A stretch of 53,405 bases of DNA. Source: an uncultured Eubacteriales bacterium. GTDB lineage: Bacteria; Bacillota; Clostridia; Christensenellales; Aristaeellaceae. The notes under the pieces were generated by a model that had not been told where the DNA came from, made no database searches, and was given only the letters and a program-made list of their open reading frames with translations. Positions 44,586-52,493 of this stretch are shown in pieces; the first letter of the stretch is position 1, and each line of letters opens with the position of its first letter. The position numbers and the translations under genes are program-made. The stretch covers positions 16,073 to 69,477 of the forward strand of contig CACYWL010000017.1 of the NCBI GenBank assembly GCA_902778055.1, read 5' to 3'.

Positions 44586-46343
44586 TTGAAGAAACTTCTC
44601 ATTGGAAACGAGGCGGTGGCCTGGGGGCTGTATCATGGCGGCCTGCGGGTCATCAGCTCCTATCCGGGAACGCCGTCGACGGAGATTACGGAGTTCCTTT
44701 CCAAACATGACGATATCCATACGGAGTGGGCGCCGAACGAAAAGGTGGCCTGCGAAGCCGCCTTCGGAGCGAGCCTGGCCGGCGCGCGTTCCGCCTGTGC
44801 CATGAAGCACGTGGGGCTGAATGTGGCGGCGGATCCGCTGTTTACGCTGAGCTACACGGGTGTCACCGGCGGCCTGGTGATCTGTGTGGCGGACGATCCC
44901 GCCATGCATTCTTCCCAGAACGAACAGGACTCCAGGCACTATGCCATTGCGGCGAAGGTGCCGATGCTGGAGCCTTCGGACAGCGCGGAGGCTTATGCCT
45001 TCGCAAAATCCGCCTTCGCGCTGAGCGAGGAATACGATACGCCCGTGATTCTGCGGATGTGCACCCGAATCGCCCACAGTCAGTGCACCGTCGATCTTGG
45101 AGAACGGGAGAACACGCCGCTGAAGGAATATGTCAAGCAGCCGGCCAAGTATATTATGATGCCCGGATACGCGAAGGTCCGCCATCCCCTGGTGGAGCAG
45201 CGGACGGAGCGGCTGAAGGCCCTGGCGGAGGACTGCGCCTATAACCGCGTTGAAAACCATGGAAGCAAAATCGGAATCATCACCAGCGGCTGCAGCTACC
45301 TGTACGTGAAGGAAGTCTTCGGCGACAGCGTGTCCATTCTGAAAATCGGGATGCCCAATCCGCTGCCGGAAAAGCTGATCCGGGATTTCGCGGCCTCGGT
45401 GGAAAAGCTGTACGTGATCGAGGAGCTCGATCCGGTGATTGAGAACCATGTCCGGGCCATGGGCCTGGAATGCACGGGAAAGAGCCTGTTCAGCCCGCTG
45501 GGCGAATTCAGCCAGCAGACGATCCGGGAAGCTTTCCTCCGGGAGGGCGTCCGCTTCGGCGACGCGCCGGAGAAGCAGGGCGAGGCGCCGCAGGTGCCCG
45601 GCCGGCCTCCGATGATGTGCTCCGGATGCCCGCACAGGGGCATGTTCTATACCCTGGCGAAGAATCATATCACCGTGCTTGGCGATATCGGATGCTATAC
45701 GCTGGGCGCGGTTGCGCCCCTGAACGCGCTGGATTCCACCCTGTGCATGGGCGCCAGCGTCAGCGGAATTCACGGCTTCAATCTGGCCCGCGGGGCGGAG
45801 ACGGAGAAAAAGACCGTCGCGGTGATCGGAGACTCCACGTTTATGCATTCCGGCATGACCGGCCTGGTGAACATCGCCTACAACGCGACCAATTCCACGG
45901 TCATTATTCTGGACAATTCCATCACCGGAATGACCGGGCATCAGCAGAATCCGACCACCGGATACAATATCAAGGGAGATCCGGCCGCCAAGGTGGATCT
46001 GGAAGCCCTTTGCCGGGCGCTGGGAATCCGGCGGGTCCGGGTTGTGGATCCCTACAATCTAAAGGAATGCGAGGACGCCGTGAAGGAGGAGCTGGCGGCG
46101 GAGGAGCCCAGCGTCATCATTTCACGGCGGCCCTGTGTGCTGCTGAAATATGTGAAGCCGAAGGCGCCGCTGCGGGTGGATCCCGAAAAGTGCAGGAGCT
46201 GCAAGCGCTGCATGGGACTGGGATGTCCGTCCATTTCCATGAAGGACGGGAAGGCCCGCATTGATCAGACTCTGTGCGTAGGCTGCGGCGTATGCGCGCA
46301 GCTGTGCCCCTTCAGCGCAATCGGAGAGGGGGAGCGGAAATGA
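44586..46343 (+). CDS. iorA: Indolepyruvate:ferredoxin oxidoreductase, alpha subunit
   Basis: 585 aa. The N-terminal pyrimidine-binding domain (GNEAVAWGLYHGGLRVISSY) is followed by the TPP-binding domain with MCSGCPHRGMFYTL and GDIGCYTLG, then the Mg/TPP motif GDSTFMHSGMTGLVNIAYN. The C terminus has two 4Fe-4S clusters: C536, C539, C542, C547 and C564, C567, C570, C574. It oxidatively decarboxylates aryl-pyruvates to aryl-acetyl-CoA, reducing ferredoxin. The start must be TTG 44586, because an in-frame TGA lies at 44577 and no ATG or GTG intervenes. iorB overlaps by 4 bp. Confidence 0.94.
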   Translation: MKKLLIGNEAVAWGLYHGGLRVISSYPGTPSTEITEFLSKHDDIHTEWAPNEKVACEAAFGASLAGARSACAMKHVGLNVAADPLFTLSYTGVTGGLVICVADDPAMHSSQNEQDSRHYAIAAKVPMLEPSDSAEAYAFAKSAFALSEEYDTPVILRMCTRIAHSQCTVDLGERENTPLKEYVKQPAKYIMMPGYAKVRHPLVEQRTERLKALAEDCAYNRVENHGSKIGIITSGCSYLYVKEVFGDSVSILKIGMPNPLPEKLIRDFAASVEKLYVIEELDPVIENHVRAMGLECTGKSLFSPLGEFSQQTIREAFLREGVRFGDAPEKQGEAPQVPGRPPMMCSGCPHRGMFYTLAKNHITVLGDIGCYTLGAVAPLNALDSTLCMGASVSGIHGFNLARGAETEKKTVAVIGDSTFMHSGMTGLVNIAYNATNSTVIILDNSITGMTGHQQNPTTGYNIKGDPAAKVDLEALCRALGIRRVRVVDPYNLKECEDAVKEELAAEEPSVIISRRPCVLLKYVKPKAPLRVDPEKCRSCKRCMGLGCPSISMKDGKARIDQTLCVGCGVCAQLCPFSAIGEGERK

Positions 46344-46912
46344 AAACGACAAGCATTATGATCGTGGGCGTGGGCGGCCAGGGAAGCCTGCTGGCCAGCA
46401 AGCTGCTGGGAAACCTGCTGACGGAAGAAGGCTATGATGTGAAGGTCAGCGAGGTTCACGGCATGAGCCAGCGGGGCGGCAGCGTCGTGACCTACGTCCG
46501 GTACGGAGACAGGGTTTATTCTCCCATCGTGACGGAAGGAGAGTGCGACTTCATCATCAGCTTTGAAAAGCTGGAGGGCGCCCGGTATGCAGGCTGCCTT
46601 CGGAAGGGCGGAAAGATTATTGTAAATACCCAGCAGATTGATCCCATGCCCGTGATCACAGGGGCGGCGGAGTATCCGGAAAATGTGCTGGAGGAGCTGA
46701 AAGCCCGAGGGTTTGACATCGATGATTTTGATGCGCTGACGCCCGCTCTGGAGGCCGGAAGCGCCAAATCGGTCAACATCGTTCTGATGGGCCATTTTGC
46801 CAGGCATTCCGGCATCCCGAAGGAAAAGTGGCTTGCCGCGCTGGAAAAGACCGTGCCGGCCAGGTTCCTGGAGATGAACCGGAAAGCCTTCGATCTCGGA
46901 TACGGCGAATGA
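46340..46912 (+). CDS. iorB: Indolepyruvate:ferredoxin oxidoreductase, beta subunit
   Basis: 190 aa gamma-type OFOR domain. It opens with IMIVGVGGQGSLLASKLLGN, then SEVHGMSQRGGSVVTYVRYG and VNTQQIDP, all typical of IorB. It completes the IorAB enzyme and supplies the CoA-side domain. It starts in the iorA stop (ATGA, 4-bp overlap), which suggests equal synthesis of both subunits. paaK lies 75 bp downstream. Confidence 0.95.
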   Translation: MKTTSIMIVGVGGQGSLLASKLLGNLLTEEGYDVKVSEVHGMSQRGGSVVTYVRYGDRVYSPIVTEGECDFIISFEKLEGARYAGCLRKGGKIIVNTQQIDPMPVITGAAEYPENVLEELKARGFDIDDFDALTPALEAGSAKSVNIVLMGHFARHSGIPKEKWLAALEKTVPARFLEMNRKAFDLGYGE

Positions 46913-46987
46913 ATCCATGAAGGCAGCTGTTCCTGATTGCGCGATCTCCACGGGATGGGGTATTTCATTCGGAGAGGGACGATTCTT

Positions 46988-48313
46988 ATGAATTTTTTTC
47001 AGAAGGAAACGGAAACCATGCCGGTTTCCGAAATCAAGAAGCTGCAAAGCGAGAAGCTGGTTCGGCAGGTCCGTCATGTGTATGAGCATGTGGAGCCGTA
47101 CCGCCGCAAGATGGATGAGCTGGGCGTGAAGCCGGAGGACATCAGGGGGATAGAGGATCTGCCCAAACTGCCCTTCGTGACGAAAAACGATCTGCGGGAT
47201 GAATATCCGAAGGGGTTCCTGGCGGTTCCCGTGAAGGACTGCGTCCGGATTCACTCCACCAGCGGCACGACCGGCCGGCGGGTGGTGGCCTTCTATACCC
47301 AGCATGATATTGATCTTTGGGAGGAATGCTGTGCCCGGGCGATCGTCGCCGCGGGAGGCTCGAATGAAGACGTGGTGCAGGTGGCGTACGGATACGGCCT
47401 GTTTACCGGCGGCTCCGGACTGCACGGAGGAAGCCATAAGGTGGGATGCCTGACGCTGCCCATGTCCTCCGGAAACACGGACCGGCAGATCCAGTTCATG
47501 ATGGATCTGGGGGCAACCTTTCTCTGCTGCACGCCCTCCTACGCGGCCTACCTTGGCGAGAGCCTGAAGGAGCGCGGGATTTCGCCGGATCAGAACCCCC
47601 TGAAGGCCGGGATCTTCGGTGCGGAGCCTTGGACGGAGGAGATGCGCCGGTCGATCGAGGAATCCCTGGGCATTAAAGCCTACGACATTTACGGACTGAC
47701 GGAAACCTCAGGTCCCGGGGTGTCCTTCGAATGCTGCGAGCAGCAGGGCATGCACATCAATGAGGATCATTTTATTGCCGAGATCATTGATCCGGAAACC
47801 GGGGAGGTGCTTCCCGAGGGAAGCCGGGGCGAACTGGTCTTTACCAGCCTGGACAAGGAGGCCTTCCCGCTCCTTCGGTACCGCACAAGAGATATCTGCA
47901 TTCTCAGCCGGAAAAAGTGTTCCTGCGGACGGACCTTTATCCGCATGACCAAGCCGATGGGACGCAGCGACGATATGCTGATCATCCGCGGCGTGAATGT
48001 CTTCCCGAGCCAGATCGAGACCGTGCTGCTGAAGGAGGGCTACAGCCCGAATTATCAGATTGTCGTGGATCGGGTCAACAACAACGATACCTTCGATATC
48101 CTCGTGGAGATGGATGAGGCCATGTTCGGCGATACGGTTTCCGCGATTACCGGAAGGGAGAAGTCGCTGATGGCGGCCATGCGCACCATGCTGGGCATCG
48201 GGCCGGCTGTGCATCTGGTGGCGCCCCATTCCATCCAGCGCAGCGAGGGAAAAGCGGTACGCGTGATTGACAAGCGCAAGCTGGTTACGGACAGCCAGTG
48301 GCTTGGGAAATAA
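46988..48313 (+). CDS. paaK: Phenylacetate--CoA ligase
   Basis: 441 aa, the normal PaaK length. The P-loop is IHSTSGTTGRRVVAFYTQHD, the A5 motif YDIYGLTETSGPGVSFEC, FTSLDKEAFPLLRYRTRDI follows, and the C-terminal domain begins GRSDDMLIIRGVNVFPSQIE. It activates aryl-acetates (phenylacetate, indoleacetate) with ATP and CoA. Next to IorAB it can work either way: IorAB makes aryl-acetyl-CoA, and PaaK run in reverse could conserve ATP while releasing the aryl-acetate, or run forward to feed reductive carboxylation (inference). ATG 46988 follows GGAGAGGGAC. Confidence 0.94.
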   Translation: MNFFQKETETMPVSEIKKLQSEKLVRQVRHVYEHVEPYRRKMDELGVKPEDIRGIEDLPKLPFVTKNDLRDEYPKGFLAVPVKDCVRIHSTSGTTGRRVVAFYTQHDIDLWEECCARAIVAAGGSNEDVVQVAYGYGLFTGGSGLHGGSHKVGCLTLPMSSGNTDRQIQFMMDLGATFLCCTPSYAAYLGESLKERGISPDQNPLKAGIFGAEPWTEEMRRSIEESLGIKAYDIYGLTETSGPGVSFECCEQQGMHINEDHFIAEIIDPETGEVLPEGSRGELVFTSLDKEAFPLLRYRTRDICILSRKKCSCGRTFIRMTKPMGRSDDMLIIRGVNVFPSQIETVLLKEGYSPNYQIVVDRVNNNDTFDILVEMDEAMFGDTVSAITGREKSLMAAMRTMLGIGPAVHLVAPHSIQRSEGKAVRVIDKRKLVTDSQWLGK

Positions 48314-48406
48314 AACAGAGAACCTGAAAAGCGAGTGGCGGCGCGGAGCGGAAAAGCCGGCGCCGTCCCGGGACAACGGGCGAACAGAAAGAAAGGAGAA
48401 AGACCG

Positions 48407-48838
48407 ATGGCTCTGAACCAACTGTCTGTGTTTGTGGACAATACTCCGGGAGCACTTGCGGATATTGCGGAAGTGCTTGCCAACGCGGATATCAACCTCC
48501 GCGCGCTTTCCATCGCGGATACGGAACGCTTCGGGATCCTTCGGATGATCGTCAGTGACAACAAGATGGCGACGGCCGTCCTGAAAGGGAAGGGCTATAT
48601 CGTGAAGGAAACGGAAGTGGTCGGCGTCAAGATCGGCGATCAGCCCGGAAAGATGGCGGAGGCGCTGAAGGTGCTGGATCTGGCGAAGATCAACCTGGAG
48701 TATCTCTATGCTTTCTGCGCCAGAACGGCCAGACATGCCTATCTGGTGATTCGTGTGGCGGATAATCAGAAGGCGGAGGAAGTGCTGACTGCCGCGGGAT
48801 TCCATATGATTGAGGACTCGGATGTGGCCAAGCTGTAA
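48407..48838 (+). CDS. Tandem ACT domain protein
   Basis: 143 aa containing two ACT domains: LSVFVDNTPGALADIAEVLA then NADINLRALSIADT, and GVKIGDQPGKMAEALKVLDL then AKINLEYLYAFC. Each repeat has the Gly-rich ligand loop (NTPGAL, DQPGKM). Such proteins accompany iorAB-paaK in many anaerobes and probably sense aromatic amino acids. Start ATG 48407 has AAAGGAGAAAGACCG upstream. Last gene of the iorAB-paaK-ACT unit; a hairpin follows 20 bp after the stop. Confidence 0.93.
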   Translation: MALNQLSVFVDNTPGALADIAEVLANADINLRALSIADTERFGILRMIVSDNKMATAVLKGKGYIVKETEVVGVKIGDQPGKMAEALKVLDLAKINLEYLYAFCARTARHAYLVIRVADNQKAEEVLTAAGFHMIEDSDVAKL

Positions 48839-48857
48839 GGCTGGCTGACAAAAGCAA

Positions 48858-48901
48858 AGGCCGGAACGGAGAGACGGAAACACGCCCCTCTGTTTCGGCC
48901 T
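48858..48901 (+). terminator. Terminator-like hairpin after the ior unit
   Basis: 14-bp stem AGGCCGGAACGGAG / CTCTGTTTCGGCCT with two G-U pairs and a 16-nt loop. Only a modest T run (ATTTTG) follows. Confidence 0.6.
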
Positions 48902-48937
48902 GAGCATTTTGAACCCGGAACGAAGCCAAATACCGTG

Positions 48938-48958
48938 GGGTACCTGTTTCATGTACCC
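48938..48958. promoter_or_regulatory. Possible operator before the fructokinase gene
   Basis: Inverted repeat GGGTAC / GTACCC with a 9-bp spacer, 36 bp upstream of ATG 48994. No clear promoter was found with it, so this is weak. Confidence 0.3.
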
Positions 48959-48993
48959 GGATCAAAAGAAAAAAAGCGGAGGGAGAAGTTCCC

Positions 48994-49866
48994 ATGAGAA
49001 TAGGTGCGCTGGAAGCCGGCGGAACGAAAATGGTTCTTGGCGTTTTTGATGAGGAAGGACATCTGCTGGAGGATACCAAGATGCCGACCAGATCCCCGGC
49101 CCAGACGATGCCGGAAATCATCAGCTGGTTTCAGGAGAAAAGGATTGAACGGCTGGGAATCGGAACCTTTGGCCCCGTGGATCTGAGAAAAACGTCTCCG
49201 GATTACGGAACCATCACCGCGACGCCGAAACTGGACTGGCGGAATTATCCGATGTATTCCACACTGGTGGGGGCGCTTCAGATCCCCTGTGCGATCGATA
49301 CCGATGTCAATGCGGCTGCCCTGGCAGAGTGCCGCCTCGGAGCGGCCAGAGGGTGCGAAAACGCGGTTTACGTTACCGTAGGCACCGGGATCGGCGCCGG
49401 CGTCTGCGTGGGCGGGAAACCGGTGCACGGACTGATGCACCCGGAGGTGGGGCACATGCTGCTTCGCCCCAATGCAAACGATCCGCTGCCCGGAGGAATC
49501 TGCCCCTATCATGAGAGCTGCCTGGAGGGCCTGGCCTCCGGCCCGGCGATTGCAAAGCGGGCCGGTACGGGAGCGGAAAACCTGCCTGCGGATGATCCGG
49601 TCTTTACACTGGAGGCGGATTATCTGGCCCAGATGTGCGTGAACCTGATCGTCATCCTCAGCCCGGAAAAAATCGTGATTGGCGGCGGCGTGCTCGGACA
49701 GGAGCATCTGATGGAACGGATTCGCAAGGAAACGGTACGGCTGCTGGGAGGATATATTCAGGCGCCGGAAATCACTGCGCGGATTGAATCCTATATCGTC
49801 CTGCCGGCTCTTTACCCGATCAGCGGACTGATCGGCGCGTGGCTTCTGGCGAGGGATGAAGCCTGA
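48994..49866 (+). CDS. ROK family fructokinase
   Basis: 290 aa. The N-terminal ATP loop is IGALEAGGTKMVLGVF, with IGTFGPVDL and CAIDTDVNAAALAECRLGAA (catalytic Asp) following, and VTVGTGIGAGVCVGG is the second phosphate loop. The zinc site typical of this fructokinase group is HPEVGHMLLRP then CPYHESCLEGLASGPAI. It phosphorylates fructose (possibly mannose) to the 6-phosphate. Single gene with GGAGGGAGAAG before ATG. Two hairpins follow, then the tRNA operon. No sugar transporter is adjacent. Confidence 0.92.
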   Translation: MRIGALEAGGTKMVLGVFDEEGHLLEDTKMPTRSPAQTMPEIISWFQEKRIERLGIGTFGPVDLRKTSPDYGTITATPKLDWRNYPMYSTLVGALQIPCAIDTDVNAAALAECRLGAARGCENAVYVTVGTGIGAGVCVGGKPVHGLMHPEVGHMLLRPNANDPLPGGICPYHESCLEGLASGPAIAKRAGTGAENLPADDPVFTLEADYLAQMCVNLIVILSPEKIVIGGGVLGQEHLMERIRKETVRLLGGYIQAPEITARIESYIVLPALYPISGLIGAWLLARDEA

Positions 49867-49873
49867 GGATGAG

Positions 49874-49954
49874 GCCGGGGTCGGCGGTCGGCCGCCCCGG
49901 CCGCTCCGGGAGAAAACGCGAGCAGCCGTACATTTTACGGCTTTCGGGTTTTCC
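49874..49954 (+). terminator. Two consecutive hairpins after the fructokinase gene
   Basis: First GCCGGGG/CCCCGGC (49874-49901), then AGCCGTA, CATTT loop, TACGGCT (49924-49942), followed by TTCGGGTTTT. The second has the better terminator shape. Confidence 0.65.
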
Positions 49955-49987
49955 TCCGGACAGAAAGAAAAAAATCGAAAAAAATGA

Positions 49988-50016
49988 TTGACAAACCTTT
50001 CCTGTTCGTGTATACT
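49988..50016 (+). promoter_or_regulatory. Promoter of the tRNA operon
   Basis: Perfect -35 TTGACA (49988-49993), 17-bp spacer, -10 TATACT (50011-50016), 42 bp before the first tRNA. Confidence 0.88.
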
Positions 50017-50057
50017 CACGTACGTCGCCTGCGGGGGAGACCGTGGGAAGGTTGCAC

Positions 50058-50132
50058 CGGGGTGTAGCGCAGTCTGGCTAGCGCGCGTGCTTTGGGAGCA
50101 TGAGGCCGGGGGTTCGAATCCCTTCACCCCGA
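50058..50132 (+). tRNA. tRNA-Pro (TGG)
   Basis: Cloverleaf with acceptor CGGGGTG/CACCCCG, anticodon stem CGTGC/GCATG and loop TTTGGGA, and T-loop TTCGAAT. No CCA is encoded. C1 is typical for Pro. Confidence 0.95.
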
Positions 50133-50155
50133 CTCGAACTCACTCCGGATTATGT

Positions 50156-50228
50156 GGCCCCGTGGTCAAGAGGCCTAAGACATCGCCCTTTCACGGCGGT
50201 AACTCGGGTTCGAATCCCGACGGGGTCA
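50156..50228 (+). tRNA. tRNA-Glu (TTC)
   Basis: Acceptor GGCCCCG/CGGGGTC, anticodon loop CTTTCAC between TCGCC and GGCGG, T-loop TTCGAATC. CCA not encoded. Confidence 0.95.
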
Positions 50229-50251
50229 CACTTTTCTTCCTGAACTGGTAT

Positions 50252-50325
<74 letters not shown>

Positions 50326-50335
50326 CAGTTCATCT

Positions 50336-50409
50336 GGCCCGGTAGCTCAGTTGGTTAGAGCGCCAGCCTGTCACGCTGGAGGTCGAGGGTTCGAGCCCCT
50401 TCCGGGTCG
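50336..50409 (+). tRNA. tRNA-Asp (GTC)
   Basis: Acceptor GGCCCGG/CCGGGTC, anticodon stem CCAGC/GCTGG with loop CTGTCAC, discriminator G. CCA is encoded directly after it (50410-50412). Confidence 0.95.
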
Positions 50410-50454
50410 CCACCTTTCGCTTGAAAGGACAGGGACTCTCCCAAAGAGCTCCGT

Positions 50455-50527
50455 GCTGGCGTAGCTCAATTGGCAGAGCAGCTGATTTGTAATCAGCAGG
50501 TTGCGGGTTCGAGTCCCATCGCCAGCT
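50455..50527 (+). tRNA. tRNA-Thr (TGT)
   Basis: Acceptor GCTGGCG/CGCCAGC, anticodon stem GCTGA/TCAGC with loop TTTGTAA, discriminator T. CCA encoded (50528-50530). Confidence 0.95.
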
Positions 50528-50558
50528 CCACCCTTTGGATCAAGAGGGAAGTTTATAT

Positions 50559-50640
<82 letters not shown>

Positions 50641-50650
50641 CACATTCCAT

Positions 50651-50735
50651 GCGGGAATGGCGGAATTGGCAGACGCGCATGATTCAGGTTCATGTGTGCA
50701 ATACGCACTTGCAGGTTCAAGTCCTGTTTCCCGCA
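50651..50735 (+). tRNA. tRNA-Leu (CAG)
   Basis: Class II tRNA. Acceptor GCGGGAA/TTCCCGC, anticodon stem CATGA/TCATG with loop TTCAGGT, long variable arm. CCA encoded (50736-50738). Last tRNA of the array and the chromosomal neighbour of the integrase segment. Confidence 0.95.
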
Positions 50736-50738
50736 CCA

Positions 50739-50775
50739 CAGAACCCTTGAGAAATCAAGGGTTCTGCTTCTTTTT
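50739..50775 (+). terminator. Terminator of the tRNA operon
   Basis: Perfect 12-bp stem CAGAACCCTTGA / TCAAGGGTTCTG with a GAAA tetraloop, then CTTCTTTTT. The 3' arm and tail (50756-50771) are repeated in inverted orientation at 53338-53353. Confidence 0.92.
50756..50771 (+). repeat. 16-bp inverted repeat, left copy
   Basis: CAAGGGTTCTGCTTCT. The exact reverse complement occurs at 53338-53353, so the pair brackets the integrase, excisionase and VLP genes. This copy overlaps the tRNA terminator. Confidence 0.9.
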
Positions 50776-50790
50776 GGCAGCCTTCCACCC

Positions 50791-50829
50791 CAACCCCACC
50801 CCAACGGACCTGTAATTGGGGTGGGGTTG
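50791..50829. repeat. 14-bp perfect inverted repeat after int; G-rich on minus strand
   Basis: CAACCCCACCCCAA (50791-50804) and TTGGGGTGGGGTTG (50816-50829), 11-bp loop. No T tract. It may end the int transcript or form part of an attachment region. The minus strand carries several closely spaced G4 runs. Confidence 0.75.
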
Positions 50830-50870
50830 TATGCCATGGGACACGATTGGGTGAAATTTTCTGTTTTTGT

Positions 50871-52001
50871 TCATCGTTTTACAACCCGGCGATGAACTTT
50901 TCCATGCGGTTCGCGCTTTCCTTCTGCATGGTGGCGGTGACGTGTGCGTAGCGATCCAGTGTGAAAATGCCCGGCGTTCTGCTGGATCGTTTTTACGTCA
51001 TCTCCAGCCCGGATCGAGCTGACCACATAGGTGTGCCTCAGATCGTGGAAGCGATGGGCGTCGATGCCCGCTGCCACCAGGATCTTGTGAAGAATCTTCC
51101 ACGCGGTTGGCTGGGACAGGTGGCTGCCATCCGGATGCGTGAATACGAGGCCGGGGAAGCCGCCGTCGTCCCAGGCTGGTCCCATTGCCTCCCGCTGCGC
51201 TTCCTGATTCTGTTTATGCTTCTTCAGTACCTGGAAGACAGTTGGAGCGGGAGCGATGGTACGGGGCTTGCTGTTCTTCGGTGTCGCAAACCGGAAGACT
51301 TCGCCTTTCTTCCTCGGCTGAGCCAGCTGTTTGGTGACCCGGATCAGCCCGTTCTCGAAATCCACGCAGTCCCAGGTCAGCCCCAGCAGCTCGCCGGACC
51401 GCAATCCGGTAAAGATTGCGGTCACGATGAGCGCCTCGTGTTCATGACCTTTCAGAAAGGCCAGCAGCTTGGACAGCTCCGGTGTATCCAGCGGATGAAT
51501 TTCCGCCTGTTCGATCCGGGGCAGGATGCAGTTATCCGACGGATTCTTGCTGAGATAACCGATCTTCACAGCCACATCCAGTGCCTTATGCAGGCAGCCG
51601 TGGATGTTCTTGATGGATTTCGGACTGAGGCCTTCCTCCCGCTTCCGGTTGTACAGACGCTGAATCATGGGCGTCCGGAGCGCTGACAGTTTGACGTCTC
51701 CGAGGGCAGGGACGATGTGTACCCGGATTTGCATTTCGTAGGTATCCGCAGTGCCCAGCTTCACATTTCCCAGGTAATCCCGATGCCACATGTTCAGCCA
51801 TTGGCCAAGGGTCAGGCCACTGTCCTCTCTGTAATCACCATGGTCGATGGTGACGGATACTTCGGTCAGCTTCTTCCGGACTTCCGCCTGAGTTCTACCA
51901 TAAACCGAATGCCGTTTCCCATCGACACAGTATCGGGCCTCCCAGCTTCCATCGGCCCGTTTTCGAATCGTTCCTTCGCCGTTAGCACGCTTTCTTGCCA
52001 T
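50871..52001 (-). pseudogene. int: Tyrosine recombinase/integrase, frameshifted before the catalytic Tyr
   Basis: Tn916/phage-type integrase of 376 aa as read. An AP2-like arm-binding N terminus (GTIRKRADGSWEARYCVDGK) is followed by the SAM-like core-binding domain (about 62-150) and the catalytic domain with R201 (TGLRSGELLGL), K242/K245, H319 and R322 (HDLRH) and H345 (GH). Immediately after GH, at about 50966, the frame is lost. The expected ending TLDRYAHVTATMQKESANRM is present but in another frame (Tyr codon 50948-50950, stop 50879-50881). About 11 nt seem deleted between GH and FTLDRY. It overlaps the upstream gene by 20 bp and has GGAGAAAACA before ATG. Confidence 0.85.
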
Positions 52002-52305
52002 TGTTTTCTCCTTTCGACAGCCAATCCAGGAGAGCCTGACGGGCGATCACGATCTTTTTGCCAGCATGGATGCTCGGAATCTGATTCTCCCGAATAAGTT
52101 GGTACATCGTTGGCCTGCTGATACCGATCAGCTCCGCTGCTTCCCGGACGGACAATGTCATCTTCGTGCCCGGCGATGATTGCTGAGGTATGCTGTTGTC
52201 AAGGTGCTCTGGCTCCTGCAGAGCCGCGGTGCTGTCCAGCCTGCGGAGAACCTCGTCCACAACCTGGTGTACCTGCTCTTCAGTATATAGCCTGTTTCTC
52301 ATCAT
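51982..52305 (-). CDS. Excisionase-family helix-turn-helix protein
   Basis: 107 aa. The N-terminal ~45 residues are polar and probably flexible, and the C-terminal half (about 50-96) is a MerR/Xis-type winged HTH: LSVREAAELIGISRPTMYQL, then IPSIHAGKKIVIARQALLDW. This is the excisionase or recombination-directionality type of domain encoded just before tyrosine integrases. AGGA lies 7 nt before ATG 52305. It overlaps int by 20 bp, so xis and int are one transcript. With int broken, its excision role is probably lost unless another integrase acts. Confidence 0.88.
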   Translation of the reverse strand: MMRNRLYTEEQVHQVVDEVLRRLDSTAALQEPEHLDNSIPQQSSPGTKMTLSVREAAELIGISRPTMYQLIRENQIPSIHAGKKIVIARQALLDWLSKGENNGKKAC

Positions 52306-52375
52306 GGCAATATCCTTTCATGCTTTAAAGTGATGCAAAACTGTAAACTATTTCTTTCCCGAATGCTCCTGCCGT

Positions 52376-52493
52376 TTTGTTACCGGTTAGAATCCGATTT
52401 TTAACGGGGATGATTCATTCTTCATCTCCCGTCTGAACAAGCCACGAAAAGCCCTGCTCTGGAAGGCTTTCTGACAGGCTAACCGGTAACAAA
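52376..52493. repeat. 15-bp perfect inverted repeat between the VLP and excisionase genes
   Basis: TTTGTTACCGGTTAG (52376-52390) and CTAACCGGTAACAAA (52479-52493) enclose 88 bp. The right arm abuts the VLP stop codon. On the minus strand the inside carries a 12-codon ORF from ATG 52423 to a TAA at 52387-52385, inside the left arm. It looks like a small insertion with terminal repeats or a long RNA stem. Confidence 0.8.

Noticed and set aside
44576..44710. 44-codon ORF starting at ATG 44576 in another frame over iorA
   Set aside because: Composition and length are those of a shadow frame. It is noted only because its start may compete with the TTG of iorA.
50739..50749. Direct 11-bp match CAGAACCCTTG at 50739 and 53343 as attL/attR
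   Set aside because: It is explained by the terminator being itself palindromic. The longer 16-bp match is inverted, so a simple direct-repeat att pair is not supported.
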